Source of the DNA: Sphingobacteriia bacterium
GTDB taxonomy: Bacteria > Bacteroidota > Bacteroidia > Chitinophagales > Chitinophagaceae
Length of the DNA: 64,000 bases
NCBI GenBank assembly: GCA_017304675.1
Contig: JAFKLS010000017.1
Span: 496,001 to 560,000 of the forward strand
Reading direction: 5' to 3'
The notes under the pieces are model-generated. The model ran no database searches. It was given only the letters and a program-made list of their open reading frames with translations, and was not told the DNA's origin. How positions within the stretch are numbered: the stretch's first letter is position 1; each line of letters begins with the position of its first letter. The translations under genes were made by a program, and so were the position numbers. Positions 1 through 8,771 of the stretch are shown piece after piece.

Positions 1-991
1 TTGCCCCCGAAGCCACATTAGCAGAACTCCTAACAATAACAGAGGTTAAGGGCAAACCACCAATTAATCCTGAAGTTATATTGCCAATACCCTGTGCTAT
101 TAATTCCCTATTGGGTGGTGTTACTCTTTTATAGGGGTCCAATTTGTCAACCGCTTCTATACCTAATAAAGTTTCCAGGCTGGCCACAATAGCCAAGGTA
201 AAGGCGCTTGACCACACATATGGGTTATTTAGAGAAGCAAGAGATGGCACTGTAAAAAATGAAAAGAAATGGCCTGCGTCTTTAGCAACAGGTAAACTAA
301 CCAATTGTTTGGTTCCTAAAGTATATGCCTGGTAGCTGCCTGCAAACCATTCGCTAATAAACGTGCCGATCACTACAACAATTAAAGGCCCTGGAATATT
401 TTTGAGTACCCGATTACGCTTTATAAGTTTACTTTCCCATAAAACCAGAAGAAGTAATGATATAAAGCCGATGAATACTACGGAAGGAGTAATATAATGT
501 ACGGCGCCCAATAAAGAACTAAACGTATTATGATGATCTGACTGAAGGAATTTTTCGTCTCCCTCAAAATCCGCATCGTATCCAACAAGGTGCGGCAATT
601 GTTTTAAAATAAGGAGCAATCCTATAGCCGCAAGCATTCCCTTAATAACGGCATTGGGAATATAATCTCCTATAATGCCCGCTTTAATTGTACCGAGGAG
701 AATTTGAATGATACCGGCAATTACTACAGCGAGTAAAAAAGCCTCATAACTCCCTATTTTAATAATAGAAGCGGCAACTATAACAGTTAAACCTGCTGCC
801 GGACCACTAACACTTAAATGAGATCCGCTTAAGAATCCTACAACAATACCGCCAATTATACCGGCGGTAATACCAGCAAATAAAGGAGCACCACTTGCCA
901 AAGCAATGCCCAAACACAGGGGCAAGGCCACTAAGAATACCACTACAGATGCAGCTATATCTGCACCTGAGTGAACAAGATATTTTTTCAT
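1..991 (-). CDS. SulP-family inorganic anion transporter (3' end outside window)
   Basis: Multi-pass inner-membrane transporter of the SulP/SLC26 family, which moves sulfate, bicarbonate or similar anions. The reading frame is open from an ATG through the left edge, so about 330 residues are visible and the C-terminal part (possibly a STAS domain) is missing. The N-terminus runs straight into hydrophobic helices. The first-helix region carries the family motif GSHLSVSGPAAGL (about residues 55-67), and the cut end shows GLPLTSVIVRSSANVASGA, the conserved SulP segment after TM8. In Bacteroidota such proteins are often next to a carbonic anhydrase gene, but that side lies off the window, so bicarbonate as substrate is only a guess. 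No promoter box is obvious upstream. Confidence 0.9.
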   Translation of the reverse strand, partial: MKKYLVHSGADIAASVVVFLVALPLCLGIALASGAPLFAGITAGIIGGIVVGFLSGSHLSVSGPAAGLTVIVAASIIKIGSYEAFLLAVVIAGIIQILLGTIKAGIIGDYIPNAVIKGMLAAIGLLLILKQLPHLVGYDADFEGDEKFLQSDHHNTFSSLLGAVHYITPSVVFIGFISLLLLVLWESKLIKRNRVLKNIPGPLIVVVIGTFISEWFAGSYQAYTLGTKQLVSLPVAKDAGHFFSFFTVPSLASLNNPYVWSSAFTLAIVASLETLLGIEAVDKLDPYKRVTPPNRELIAQGIGNITSGLIGGLPLTSVIVRSSANVASGA

Positions 992-1046
992 GTTACTGAA
1001 TTAAAGAATTAAATAAAATTTTCGCTAAAGAACATTATGATTTAAT

Positions 1047-1334
1047 TCAGCAGTTGGGAGGAGGTACCAATATATCGCAGGAGTGATTGCTGGGAATATC
1101 TACACTATACAAAATACAATATTCTGCAGTAGCAAGTAATGAGTGAGAGAATACCTGCAGCTTATAATCATAAAAGTCGTTCTTCATGTCCAACTTCTTG
1201 CTTATGCCACTGTCAAAAGAATGGGGTATTTCTTCCTGTATTTGGTTACTCATTAATAAATTGCCCACTTGCTTTACAGGAAAAACCTGTACAGCGAGTA
1301 CAATTATTAAAAAGATACCAATTACTTTCTTCAT
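1047..1334 (-). CDS. Small secreted or membrane-anchored protein of unknown function
   Basis: About 95 residues. I do not recognise the family. The N-terminus (MKKVIGIFLIIVLAVQVF) is a good signal peptide or single membrane anchor. The rest is polar and the C-terminus ends in a short Cys/Pro tail (HSCDILVPPPNC). The ORF extends 27 codons upstream, but I chose the internal ATG because the signal peptide starts there and a TATATTTG box lies 6 bp before it. That box also makes the longer form unlikely to be transcribed. The gene is separated from fabG by a strong hairpin, so it is probably its own transcript. It resembles the many short Bacteroidota secreted proteins with C-terminal PP motifs, but without homologues the call stays hypothetical. 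Confidence 0.6.
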   Translation of the reverse strand: MKKVIGIFLIIVLAVQVFPVKQVGNLLMSNQIQEEIPHSFDSGISKKLDMKNDFYDYKLQVFSHSLLATAEYCILYSVDIPSNHSCDILVPPPNC

Positions 1335-1390
1335 TTTGCGCAAATATAATAAGTGTGCTACCGTATAAAGTGTAAGCGCATTTTTTTTGC

Positions 1391-1422
1391 AAAAAAAAGC
1401 ATGATTCATCATCATGCTTTTT
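1391..1422 (-). terminator. Intrinsic terminator after fabG
   Basis: A 12-bp perfect stem (AAAAAGCATGAT / ATCATGCTTTTT) with a 5-nt loop lies 22 bp after the fabG stop. On the minus strand it is followed by a run of eight T, so it should end the lptB-GH3-fabG transcript. Confidence 0.85.
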
Positions 1423-1443
1423 CTAAAAGGGAAAAAATTAATG

Positions 1444-2199
1444 TTAAATATTTAGTCCGCCACAAGTACTAAGTACCTGTCCGGTAATATAACTGCTCAT
1501 ATTGCTGGCAAGAAACAAAGTTGTATTAGCGATCTCTTCGGCCTTACCAAACCTGCCTAAAGGAATTTTTTTCAGGAACTCTTCAGCTCCGGCACCATCT
1601 TTTAAATAATGTGTCATATCTGTTTCAATAAAGCCGGGTGCAATAGCATTGCAACGGATATTTCTGCTGCCCAGTTCGTGAGCTACAGATTTAGTAAAGC
1701 CAATAATACCGGCTTTACTGGCTGCATAGCTGCTCTGACCTGCGTTTCCACGAATGCCGATAATTGAGCTCATATTAATAATACTGCCCACTTTTGCTTT
1801 CATCATTGGACGAATCACTTGTTTCGTCATATTGAAAACACTTTTCAGGTTAATGTTCATCACATCATCCCATTGTTCGGCGGTCATCCTTAATAACAAA
1901 TTATCTTTACTAATGCCTGCATTGTTCACACACACATCAATGTTTCCAAACTCTTTCAATACATCGTTTACGAATGTTTCGCATTGTGCAAAATCGCCGG
2001 CATTGCTTTTATACGCTTTGGCTTTTACACCTAATGCCTGTAATTCGTTTTCTAATGCAGCTGCTTTTTCTGCACTGCTATCGCTAACATAAGTAAATGC
2101 AATATTAGAGCCGTGTTCTGCCAGTTTTAATGCAACAGCAGCTCCTATACCACGTGCTGCCCCTGTTACAATAGAGACTTTTCCTTCTAAAAGTTTCAT
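1444..2199 (-). CDS. fabG: 3-oxoacyl-[acyl-carrier-protein] reductase
   Basis: Short-chain dehydrogenase of 251 residues that reduces 3-oxoacyl-ACP with NADPH in type II fatty-acid synthesis. The cofactor motif TGAARGIG is at residues 12-19 and NNAG at 92-95. The catalytic set is S145, Y158 and K162 (YAASK). The segment GNAGQSSYAASKAGIIGFTKS and the C-terminal LASNMSSYITGQVL match FabG better than generic SDRs. It is the last gene of a minus-strand series after lptB and GH3, with 50-bp gaps. A role in a specialised acyl pathway with the GH3 neighbour is possible, but the sequence looks like the housekeeping enzyme. Confidence 0.9.
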   Translation of the reverse strand: MKLLEGKVSIVTGAARGIGAAVALKLAEHGSNIAFTYVSDSSAEKAAALENELQALGVKAKAYKSNAGDFAQCETFVNDVLKEFGNIDVCVNNAGISKDNLLLRMTAEQWDDVMNINLKSVFNMTKQVIRPMMKAKVGSIINMSSIIGIRGNAGQSSYAASKAGIIGFTKSVAHELGSRNIRCNAIAPGFIETDMTHYLKDGAGAEEFLKKIPLGRFGKAEEIANTTLFLASNMSSYITGQVLSTCGGLNI

Positions 2200-2249
2200 G
2201 AACTTTAATTTTAAAGATTAGGCTGTAAAAGTAAGTTTATGGGTGGTAT

Positions 2250-3758
2250 TTACCCAATCATGGTTTTTATTTCTTCAATATATACTCTTTCGTTACTTAG
2301 CCTGGGAACTTTGTGTTGCCCACCCAGCTTACCTTTGCTGCGAAGCCATTCTGTAAATACGCCTTTGGTAATGGATTGAACAAGCGGCATTCTTAATGCA
2401 ATATCTTTATGCCTTTTCGCTTCGTAATCACTATTAATGTTTTTTAGCGCACAATCTAACTCATAAGCAAATTGTTGAATATTATGAGGGGGCTTTTCAA
2501 ATTCTATCAACCATTCATGTGCACCGTTTTGTTCTTTACTGAAATATACCGGGGCTGCAGTATAATCGTTTACAATACAATTTGTTTTTTCGCTGGCAAT
2601 GGCAATGGCCCTGTCGGCATTATCAACAATCACTTCTTCTCCAAATGCATTGATGAAGTGTTTTAACCTGCCGCTTACTTTTATTTTAAATGGTTTAAGG
2701 TTTGTAAATTGAATTGTATCTCCCACAAGATACCGCCACAGACCGCCATTGGTTGATATAACCAATGCATAATTTTTGTTGAGTTCAACTTTATTCAAGC
2801 CAATTGTTTGCGGATTGGCTTTACCATATTCTTCCACCGGCATAAATTCATAAAAGATGCCGTGATCAAGAAATAAAGTCATCCCTTCTTCATTCGGGCT
2901 TGTTTGTGCTGCAAAAAAACCCTCGCTGGCATTATACATTTCAAGGTAGTAAATATCTTCTCCAATAATTTGCCTGAATTGTTCCTTGTATGGTGTGAAG
3001 GCTACACCACCATGTATGTATAGTTCAAGATTAGGCCATACTTCTTTTATGTTCTTTTTGCCGGTAATTTGCAGAACATGTTTCATTAGCACCAGTGTCC
3101 ATGTTGGAACGCCGCTTATACTGGTTACATTTTCATGAATAGTGGTCTGTGCAAGCTTATCTATTTTATTTTCCCACTCGTCTAACAATGCAATACTTAA
3201 TTCGGGGGTACGCAACCATTGGCCCCAGAAAGGGGCATTTTGCAGGAGTACTGCACTCAGGTCTCCATAATGTATATCTTCATTAATAGAGTTAATCTGA
3301 TGGCTTCCTCCAATTACCAATCCTTTTCCTGTTAACAAATCACTATCAGGATTGAAGTTATAGTACATTGTTAAAACATCTTTGGCAGACTGGTAATGGC
3401 AGTCGTATAAACTTTCTTCTGTAACGGGTATGAACTTGCTTTTATCGTTGGTAGTTCCGCTGCTTTTGGCAAACCAGTTTACAGGCGTATTCCATAAAAG
3501 GTTTTCTTCGCCATGCATTAACCTTTCTATGTAAGGCTTAAGATCGTTGTACTCCTGTATGGGAACGGCCGCTTTAAATTCCCTGATGGTAGAAATACCT
3601 GCCATTCCGAATCTTCTACCTATTTCGGTGTACTGGCCATGGGTAAAGAGGTCTTGCAATACTTCGCGCTGGGTAGCTATGGCATTACTGGCCCATTGTT
3701 CAATACGCCAACTTCTGAGGCGTGCTAAACGAGATATGGCTGGACTTAACAGTTTCAT
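2250..3758 (-). CDS. GH3-family acyl-adenylating amido synthetase-like protein
   Basis: A 502-residue member of the GH3 family (auxin-responsive GH3 and JAR1 in plants), ANL-type enzymes that adenylate a carboxylate and join it to an amine or amino acid. Seen: the family ATP motif SSGTTNDKSKFIPVT near residue 95, the YNASEGFFAAQ motif in the middle, and the VVGDTIQF-like stretch LVGDTIQFTNL further on. An in-frame TTG lies 21 bp upstream, but the ATG start (MKLLSPAISRLARLR) fits better because a TATTTTG box overlaps that TTG. Substrates of bacterial GH3 proteins are mostly unknown. The gene lies between lptB and fabG with 50-bp gaps on each side, which suggests an envelope or acyl-lipid role (inference). 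Confidence 0.85.
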   Translation of the reverse strand: MKLLSPAISRLARLRSWRIEQWASNAIATQREVLQDLFTHGQYTEIGRRFGMAGISTIREFKAAVPIQEYNDLKPYIERLMHGEENLLWNTPVNWFAKSSGTTNDKSKFIPVTEESLYDCHYQSAKDVLTMYYNFNPDSDLLTGKGLVIGGSHQINSINEDIHYGDLSAVLLQNAPFWGQWLRTPELSIALLDEWENKIDKLAQTTIHENVTSISGVPTWTLVLMKHVLQITGKKNIKEVWPNLELYIHGGVAFTPYKEQFRQIIGEDIYYLEMYNASEGFFAAQTSPNEEGMTLFLDHGIFYEFMPVEEYGKANPQTIGLNKVELNKNYALVISTNGGLWRYLVGDTIQFTNLKPFKIKVSGRLKHFINAFGEEVIVDNADRAIAIASEKTNCIVNDYTAAPVYFSKEQNGAHEWLIEFEKPPHNIQQFAYELDCALKNINSDYEAKRHKDIALRMPLVQSITKGVFTEWLRSKGKLGGQHKVPRLSNERVYIEEIKTMIG

Positions 3759-3808
3759 TGCTGTTGGGAATAGCAGCAAAATAATAAATGATATTTAAAC
3801 AAAGAAGA

Positions 3809-4615
3809 TTATTCCTCAACACTTTCAATAGCATCGGACTGTCTTAGTTGTGCATTATCCCTTTCCATTTCAATAATCCAGTCTTTTCGTTTCAGTTCAA
3901 AATTAGTTCCCAGGTAAAGACGCCTTACTTTCTCGTCTTCTGCCAGTTGTTCAGCAGTTCCGTGCTTAAATATTTTCCCCTCAATTAATAAATATGCCCT
4001 ATCGCAAATAGAGAGTGTTTCGTTTACGTTATGATCTGTTATTAAAATACCAATGTTTTTGTATTTTAATTTGGCTACGACTGATTGTATGTCTTCAACC
4101 GCAATGGGGTCTACCCCGGCAAAAGGTTCGTCCAGTAAAATAAATTTAGGGTCTACCGCCAGTGCCCTGGCTATTTCTGTTCTTCTCCTTTCCCCACCAC
4201 TTAAGCTATCGCCATTGTTGTGTCTTACGTGGTGCAGGTTAAACTCATCTAAAAGGTTTTCCAGTTTTTCTTTTCGCTGTTGTTTAGAAAGGCGGGTCAT
4301 TTCCAATACACTCATAATATTATCTTCTACACTTAGTTTCCTGAAAACGCTGGCTTCCTGTGGCAAATAACCAATACCCATTTGCGCTCTTTTATACATG
4401 GGCAGTTTAGTAATATCTTCTTCATTTAAAAAAACAGTGCCTTCATCGGGCTTAATCAGCCCTACCACCATATAAAAAGTAGTTGTTTTACCTGCTCCGT
4501 TGGGGCCCAGTAAACCCACAATTTCCCCCTGTTGTACATTTACGCTAACATGGTTTACAACGGTTCTGCTTTTGTAAACCTTTACCAGGTCTTTTGTATA
4601 AATGGTTAAACTCAC
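3809..4615 (-). CDS. lptB: LPS export ABC transporter ATP-binding protein LptB
   Basis: 268-residue cytoplasmic ATPase that powers LPS extraction by the LptBFG complex. Walker [10 protein letters not shown] is at about residues 37-45. The LptB-typical Q-loop segment [15 protein letters not shown] follows at about 80-94. The signature LSGGERRR is near 138, Walker [12 protein letters not shown] near 160 and the H-loop ITDHN near 193. I chose a GTG start just before [14 protein letters not shown] because homologues begin there and a TATATTTG box lies 15 bp upstream. The frame stays open for 67 more codons upstream, but that part is antisense to the kinase signal-peptide region and would put a non-family hydrophobic segment on the ATPase. 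The C-terminal tail (acidic, about 25 residues) is longer than in Escherichia coli. Confidence 0.93.
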   Translation of the reverse strand: MSLTIYTKDLVKVYKSRTVVNHVSVNVQQGEIVGLLGPNGAGKTTTFYMVVGLIKPDEGTVFLNEEDITKLPMYKRAQMGIGYLPQEASVFRKLSVEDNIMSVLEMTRLSKQQRKEKLENLLDEFNLHHVRHNNGDSLSGGERRRTEIARALAVDPKFILLDEPFAGVDPIAVEDIQSVVAKLKYKNIGILITDHNVNETLSICDRAYLLIEGKIFKHGTAEQLAEDEKVRRLYLGTNFELKRKDWIIEMERDNAQLRQSDAIESVEE

Positions 4616-4630
4616 GTAGTATTGTTTTTG

Positions 4631-4638
4631 CAAATATA
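4631..4638 (-). promoter_or_regulatory. Bacteroidota -7 box of lptB
   Basis: TATATTTG matches TAnnTTTG exactly, 15 bp before the lptB GTG. Its last base overlaps the first possible start codon of the divergent kinase gene, so the two transcripts start nearly back to back. No TTTG is found at the expected -33 spacing. Confidence 0.6.
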
Positions 4639-6590
4639 TGCTGCCGATGAGGATTAGCAGTACTAAAATTAATATGAGAATATTTTGGCCATTTGTTAAA
4701 AAAATCCCTACAGGATTAAAATATGCAGGCGCATTCTGCTTTTTAAACATGCTTTCTTTATGTGCTTTGTCACAAAAACAGCATGTGGTATTAGATGGAA
4801 GGGAAGAAAAGCACATTATGCAGTTCGCAGAATTGAGTTATTTACCGGTAAACGACTTTTTGCCTACAATAGAAGAAGCTGTCACAGCCTATAACAAAGG
4901 AAAATTTATTATTAATAATGCTCCGATTCTGAATTTTGGTATAGCCCGATATGATTACTGGATCTCTTTTACAGTTACCAATGCTTCAATTGCCAAACTA
5001 CATTTGTATGCCTGTTTTGATAATCCCAGGTTGAATGGAATCTCCATTTACTATTTAATTGATGGTAAGATTGTTCCCAGCCATGCTACAGGAGATCTTT
5101 TACCATTTGCTACAAGAGTAACCAATTTAAATACTTTTGTTTCTCCTCTAACAATTAATCCCGGTGCAACCATTCAAGTGTTTGCACTTATACAACATAA
5201 AGGCAGTTCGTTGCAGCTTCCTGTTAGCTTACTTACGGCTAATGCATTGCATATATACGAGCAGAAAACTTATTTGATTATGGGTTTGCGAATAGGGATT
5301 TTCGCCCTTGCTTTTTTCTTTGGTTTGTTTCTTTTTTTCAGCACAGGAAACCGGAATTTTATTTTCTATAGCGCTTACATATTTATAAGTGCTGCATGGC
5401 TTTGGAGCACTGAAGGATTCGGATTTCAGCTAATGTGGCCCCATTTTCCCGGGTTGAATAACAGGCTGGAAGCTTCATTAGGCGTTTTATATTCAGGCGT
5501 ATTTATTTTAAATGCTTTGCAGTTTACCAAACAATATGACAATAACCGTACCCGGCTGAAACGAACGCTTGTTTTTTATATGTATTTCTTTTTGTTCTGG
5601 GGGTTAATGCCTTTGCTTCCTTTTATTAGTTTATCGGCAAACCATCTCGCTACTTTCTTTCTGTTTGCCTTTTTCCTTTTTAACATATCTGGGGTTATAC
5701 TAATGATTGTTTATTTATTGCGGCTTTTTCTTAAAGGCCATACGATTATATTATACTATTTCTTTGCGGTAGTTGTTACACTTATTTTCTCTGTGCTAAC
5801 AGTTAGTTATAGCTTCGGATGGATAAATCTCCCTTTCTCTGCCAGCACACTTGTAAGTACAGGAACCATAATAGATGTAATACTAATGACACTGGGTATT
5901 GTACGGCAATTCAATAACTATAAGCTTGAAAAAGAAAATATGCTGATGGAGTACCTTAAGCAGCAGAAATCTATTAACCAGAAAATATTACAAACACAAG
6001 AAGAAGAAAGAATACGAATCAGCAAAGAGCTGCATGATGATATTGGTGCCGGCCTTACACAGATTACATTGATGAGTGAGGCTGCAAAGAATAAATACAA
6101 TGCTTTTGAAGAGTTATCAGAAATAGCAAAAACGGGTCATAAACTTGTGAATAATATGAGCGAAATAATCTGGAGTATGCATCCCGAAAATAAAACTGTT
6201 GAACAGTTTTTTATTCATATCAGAGAGCAGCTTAATGAATTGCTGGAGTATACTTCTATAGAATATTCCATTAATTTACCTGAAAGCGCTGACAACATTT
6301 TATTAAAAGATGAGTATAAGAGAGATATCTTGCTTATCACCAAGGAAATTGTGCATAATGCCATTAAATACAGCGAAGCAACTTATATAGCCATAAATGC
6401 CAAAACAACTAGTACAACGCTAACCTTTAGCATTACAGATAACGGAATTGGATTTGATATGAACCATATCCGGCCAGGAAACGGGCTGAAGAATATGCAG
6501 CAGCGTGTAAAAGGCATTCAGGGTTCTATAAAAATAGAGACAGCACCTGGAAACGGAACTACATTTTTATATACAATACCACTTAAATAA
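4638..6590 (+). CDS. 7TM-DISM sensor histidine kinase (HisKA_3 type)
   Basis: Membrane sensor kinase of up to 650 residues. After a signal peptide (about 13-46) comes a periplasmic 7TMR-DISM extracellular domain (about 55-205), seven hydrophobic helices (about 213-425), a short coiled linker and the kinase core. The phospho-acceptor H466 sits in KELHDDIG, the HisKA_3 motif of NarX/DesK-like kinases. The ATPase domain has VHNAIKYS (N574), DNGIGF (601-606) and GNGLKNM (614-620). The first ATG overlaps the lptB -7 box; the ATG 36 bp later gives a better signal peptide ([10 protein letters not shown]) and may be the true start. The response regulator follows 38 bp downstream. The ligand is unknown; DISM domains often bind carbohydrates. 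Confidence 0.9.
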   Translation: MLPMRISSTKINMRIFWPFVKKIPTGLKYAGAFCFLNMLSLCALSQKQHVVLDGREEKHIMQFAELSYLPVNDFLPTIEEAVTAYNKGKFIINNAPILNFGIARYDYWISFTVTNASIAKLHLYACFDNPRLNGISIYYLIDGKIVPSHATGDLLPFATRVTNLNTFVSPLTINPGATIQVFALIQHKGSSLQLPVSLLTANALHIYEQKTYLIMGLRIGIFALAFFFGLFLFFSTGNRNFIFYSAYIFISAAWLWSTEGFGFQLMWPHFPGLNNRLEASLGVLYSGVFILNALQFTKQYDNNRTRLKRTLVFYMYFFLFWGLMPLLPFISLSANHLATFFLFAFFLFNISGVILMIVYLLRLFLKGHTIILYYFFAVVVTLIFSVLTVSYSFGWINLPFSASTLVSTGTIIDVILMTLGIVRQFNNYKLEKENMLMEYLKQQKSINQKILQTQEEERIRISKELHDDIGAGLTQITLMSEAAKNKYNAFEELSEIAKTGHKLVNNMSEIIWSMHPENKTVEQFFIHIREQLNELLEYTSIEYSINLPESADNILLKDEYKRDILLITKEIVHNAIKYSEATYIAINAKTTSTTLTFSITDNGIGFDMNHIRPGNGLKNMQQRVKGIQGSIKIETAPGNGTTFLYTIPLK

Positions 6591-6628
6591 CATTGGAGGC
6601 TATTTTTAACTAAAAGACTTTTACAATC

Positions 6629-7258
6629 GTGAAACTAAATAGTATTGCCATAATTGAAGACGATGACAAGGTGCGTCATTATCTTGCCGAGCAGGTTCAG
6701 TTATGTATTGACGTAAATGATCTTTTCGTATTTGCGGAAGCGGAATCTGCATTAAAACACTTATCGGTATTTCCCGTAGATATTGCTTTGTGCGATATTC
6801 ATTTGCCTGGCATTAACGGTATTGAATGCATTAGGCATATTAAAACCATTCATCCCAAAACACAGTGTATGGTATTAACGGTATATGATAATACCGATAC
6901 TATTTTTGATGCCTTAAAAGCCGGCGCTACCGGTTATCTTTTAAAAACAACTCCTGCTGAAAAAATAATTGAAGCAATTAATGAAATACAGCTTGGCGGA
7001 AGCCCTATCAGCAGCCAAATTGCGCGTAAAGTAATAGAAGCATTCTCCTTGAAAGAAAAAGCAAATGAACATTTTCAGGCACTTAGCAGGCGCGAGCAGG
7101 AAATGCTCGAAGAGTTAAGTAAAGGTTTCAGGTATAAAGAAATTGCCGATAAACTTTTTATCAGTATTGAAACAGTTCGTACCCATATCCGCAATATTTA
7201 CGAAAAACTTCAGGTAAATTCCAGAATAGATGCTTTAAGAAAAACCGGTCTTATTTAA
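6629..7258 (+). CDS. NarL/FixJ-family response regulator
   Basis: 209-residue DNA-binding response regulator, partner of the kinase just upstream. The receiver domain has the acidic pocket EDDD (10-13), phospho-acceptor D56 in LCDIHLPGINGIE, switch T84 and K106. The C-terminal LuxR-type helix-turn-helix (about 150-205) shows LSRREQEMLEELSKG and the recognition helix SIETVRTHIRNIYEKL. The start is a GTG (MKLNSIAIIEDDD), with no ATG close enough to replace it. It is likely co-transcribed with the kinase. The next two genes encode outer-membrane and lipoprotein products, which makes them candidate targets or functional partners (inference). Confidence 0.93.
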   Translation: MKLNSIAIIEDDDKVRHYLAEQVQLCIDVNDLFVFAEAESALKHLSVFPVDIALCDIHLPGINGIECIRHIKTIHPKTQCMVLTVYDNTDTIFDALKAGATGYLLKTTPAEKIIEAINEIQLGGSPISSQIARKVIEAFSLKEKANEHFQALSRREQEMLEELSKGFRYKEIADKLFISIETVRTHIRNIYEKLQVNSRIDALRKTGLI

Positions 7259-7338
7259 CCATCCTGAGTTTACTACTTTTCTCACATTGTGCCGCTTTTC
7301 ATGGGCTAATAGTTTTACATTATAAAATTAACAAGCTC

Positions 7339-7878
7339 ATGAAAAAAATTTTTCTCATTGCATTCTGTGTTATTTCAGTAATTACCTTAAAAGCGCAATC
7401 TAAAACCTATAAAAACTTTAAAGTTGATGTTGGCCTTGGTTACGCTATTCCAACAGACGGAAACAGCAACTCAGTTGGTGGAATAACATTTACACTAGAA
7501 CCGCATTACCGCTTAACGGATGCCATTGCTCTTGGCCTACGCTTAGAAAGTGCAGGATTAGGCTTTAAACAACCGGGTACAAATGATGTTACAGTAGCAG
7601 TTGTTTCTTCTTACTGTGCTACCGGTGAGTATTATTTTATGAGTGGTGGTTTTCGTCCTTTTGCAGGCGCAGGATTAGGCTTATTTACACAACAATCTGT
7701 TACTATTGGCTCAGGCAGTTCAGCTGTTATTTCTCCCAGTGAGTCTAAATTTGGTTTCTTTCCCAGAGTAGGCTTTGAAACTGGGCATTTTAGAATAAGT
7801 AGTGAATATAACAGCATAGATAAAGGCGGCTACATCGCATTTAAAATAGGCTTCTTCTTCGGAGGCGGTAAAAAATAA
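7339..7878 (+). CDS. Outer-membrane beta-barrel protein
   Basis: 179 residues with a clear signal peptide cleaved near ITLKAQS (about residue 20). The rest is rich in alternating hydrophobic and polar strands with Gly/aromatic turns (VDVGLGYAIPTDG, GGFRPFAGAGLGLF, FFPRVGFETGHFRISSEYN) and ends in aromatic strands (KIGFFFGG). This is the pattern of the small OmpW/OmpX-like or PF13568-type barrels of Bacteroidota, eight strands by length. It lies 80 bp after the response regulator and 28 bp before the lipoprotein gene, so it may share the transcript. Its function is unknown. Confidence 0.75.
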   Translation: MKKIFLIAFCVISVITLKAQSKTYKNFKVDVGLGYAIPTDGNSNSVGGITFTLEPHYRLTDAIALGLRLESAGLGFKQPGTNDVTVAVVSSYCATGEYYFMSGGFRPFAGAGLGLFTQQSVTIGSGSSAVISPSESKFGFFPRVGFETGHFRISSEYNSIDKGGYIAFKIGFFFGGGKK

Positions 7879-7906
7879 ACGTTCCATCATTTATAAAAGA
7901 TTAATT

Positions 7907-8644
7907 ATGAAAAAGGTTATTCTCTCCCTTACAATTATTTCTTTACTTACTTTAGTAATAATTGTATCGTGTAAAAAAACAGGCAACGATTCATCGTCAT
8001 ATACATGCAATACCTGTAAACAAGCACCCGATGCCGTTGCTGCTAACGATGCCAACAGTAAAGGAATTTATAAAGGGGTTGTTATTGGCTCAAGTGGTAC
8101 TATTAAATTTAACGTTGCCAATAGCGACAATACTATTACCGCTACTATGGTGATTGACGGCGTAACTGTTACCTTAACTTCAAGCATTACATGGGTGCAA
8201 GGCCAATCTTATGTTGCCCCTTTTACAGGAACATTAAATGGTTCTGCAGTTTCGATTAATTTTAAAGTAGATGCCAATGGGGGTAATCCTATCATCACTT
8301 CATCAAACATACCAGGCCATCCAAATGCAGATTTTACACTAGTAAAAGAAACTTCTTCCGCATTAATAGAATGTTTTGAAGGAACGTATCATAGTTCATT
8401 ACCTGAGGATGGCACTTTTAACCTTCTTCTTTCAAGATCATTAAAACAATATGGCGGAAGCGCCAGAAAAAACGGTTCAACAGTAGCAAGCTCAACCTTT
8501 AACGGTAGTATTAATGGTAACAATGATTTGGTTGACGCCCAGGATAATCAGGTAAAAGCTCATCTTTCGGGTGATATACTTTCAGGTAATTCAAAAGACA
8601 GAAACGGTAATACCATAACCGTAAATGCTAAAAGAACTTTATAG
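7907..8644 (+). CDS. Predicted lipoprotein of unknown function
   Basis: 245 residues. The N-terminus is a lipoprotein signal with the lipobox IIVSC, the lipidated Cys being residue 22, followed by KK. A short Cys pair (CNTCK, about residues 34-38) follows. The rest is Ser/Thr/Asn/Gly-rich beta-type sequence with repeated strand-turn blocks (GVVIGSSGTIKFNV, TATMVIDGVTVTL, NGSAVSINFKV), suggesting a secreted beta-sandwich or lipocalin-like fold. I recognise no catalytic motif. It closes the kinase-regulator-barrel series and is followed by a terminator. Confidence 0.7.
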   Translation: MKKVILSLTIISLLTLVIIVSCKKTGNDSSSYTCNTCKQAPDAVAANDANSKGIYKGVVIGSSGTIKFNVANSDNTITATMVIDGVTVTLTSSITWVQGQSYVAPFTGTLNGSAVSINFKVDANGGNPIITSSNIPGHPNADFTLVKETSSALIECFEGTYHSSLPEDGTFNLLLSRSLKQYGGSARKNGSTVASSTFNGSINGNNDLVDAQDNQVKAHLSGDILSGNSKDRNGNTITVNAKRTL

Positions 8645-8690
8645 TAGTATTATACTTTAGATTCCATTTTTTCAAACCTTATTCCTTATA

Positions 8691-8719
8691 ACCAAAGATC
8701 TAGGGGTCTTTGGTTTTTT
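8691..8719 (+). terminator. Intrinsic terminator after the lipoprotein gene
   Basis: The stem ACCAAAGA / TCTTTGGT with an 8-nt loop is followed by TTTTT. It separates the kinase-to-lipoprotein series from metF. Confidence 0.8.
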
Positions 8720-8742
8720 AAATTCATTATTCAAATACTAAT

Positions 8743-8750
8743 TATGTTTG
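8743..8750 (+). promoter_or_regulatory. -7 box of metF
   Basis: TATGTTTG is an exact TAnnTTTG match, 21 bp before the chosen metF ATG. Its last three bases form an in-frame TTG that could be mistaken for the start. Confidence 0.5.
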
Positions 8751-8771
8751 TATCATTATTATAATTGCATA

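Noticed and set aside
1139..1375. 78-codon plus-strand ORF opposite the small secreted protein
   Set aside because: Shadow frame, low-complexity composition, no start context; the minus-strand ORF has a signal peptide and a promoter box.
4616..4816. 67-codon N-terminal extension of LptB with a hydrophobic stretch
   Set aside because: It is antisense to the kinase signal-peptide region, has no family similarity, and the lptB -7 box lies inside it.
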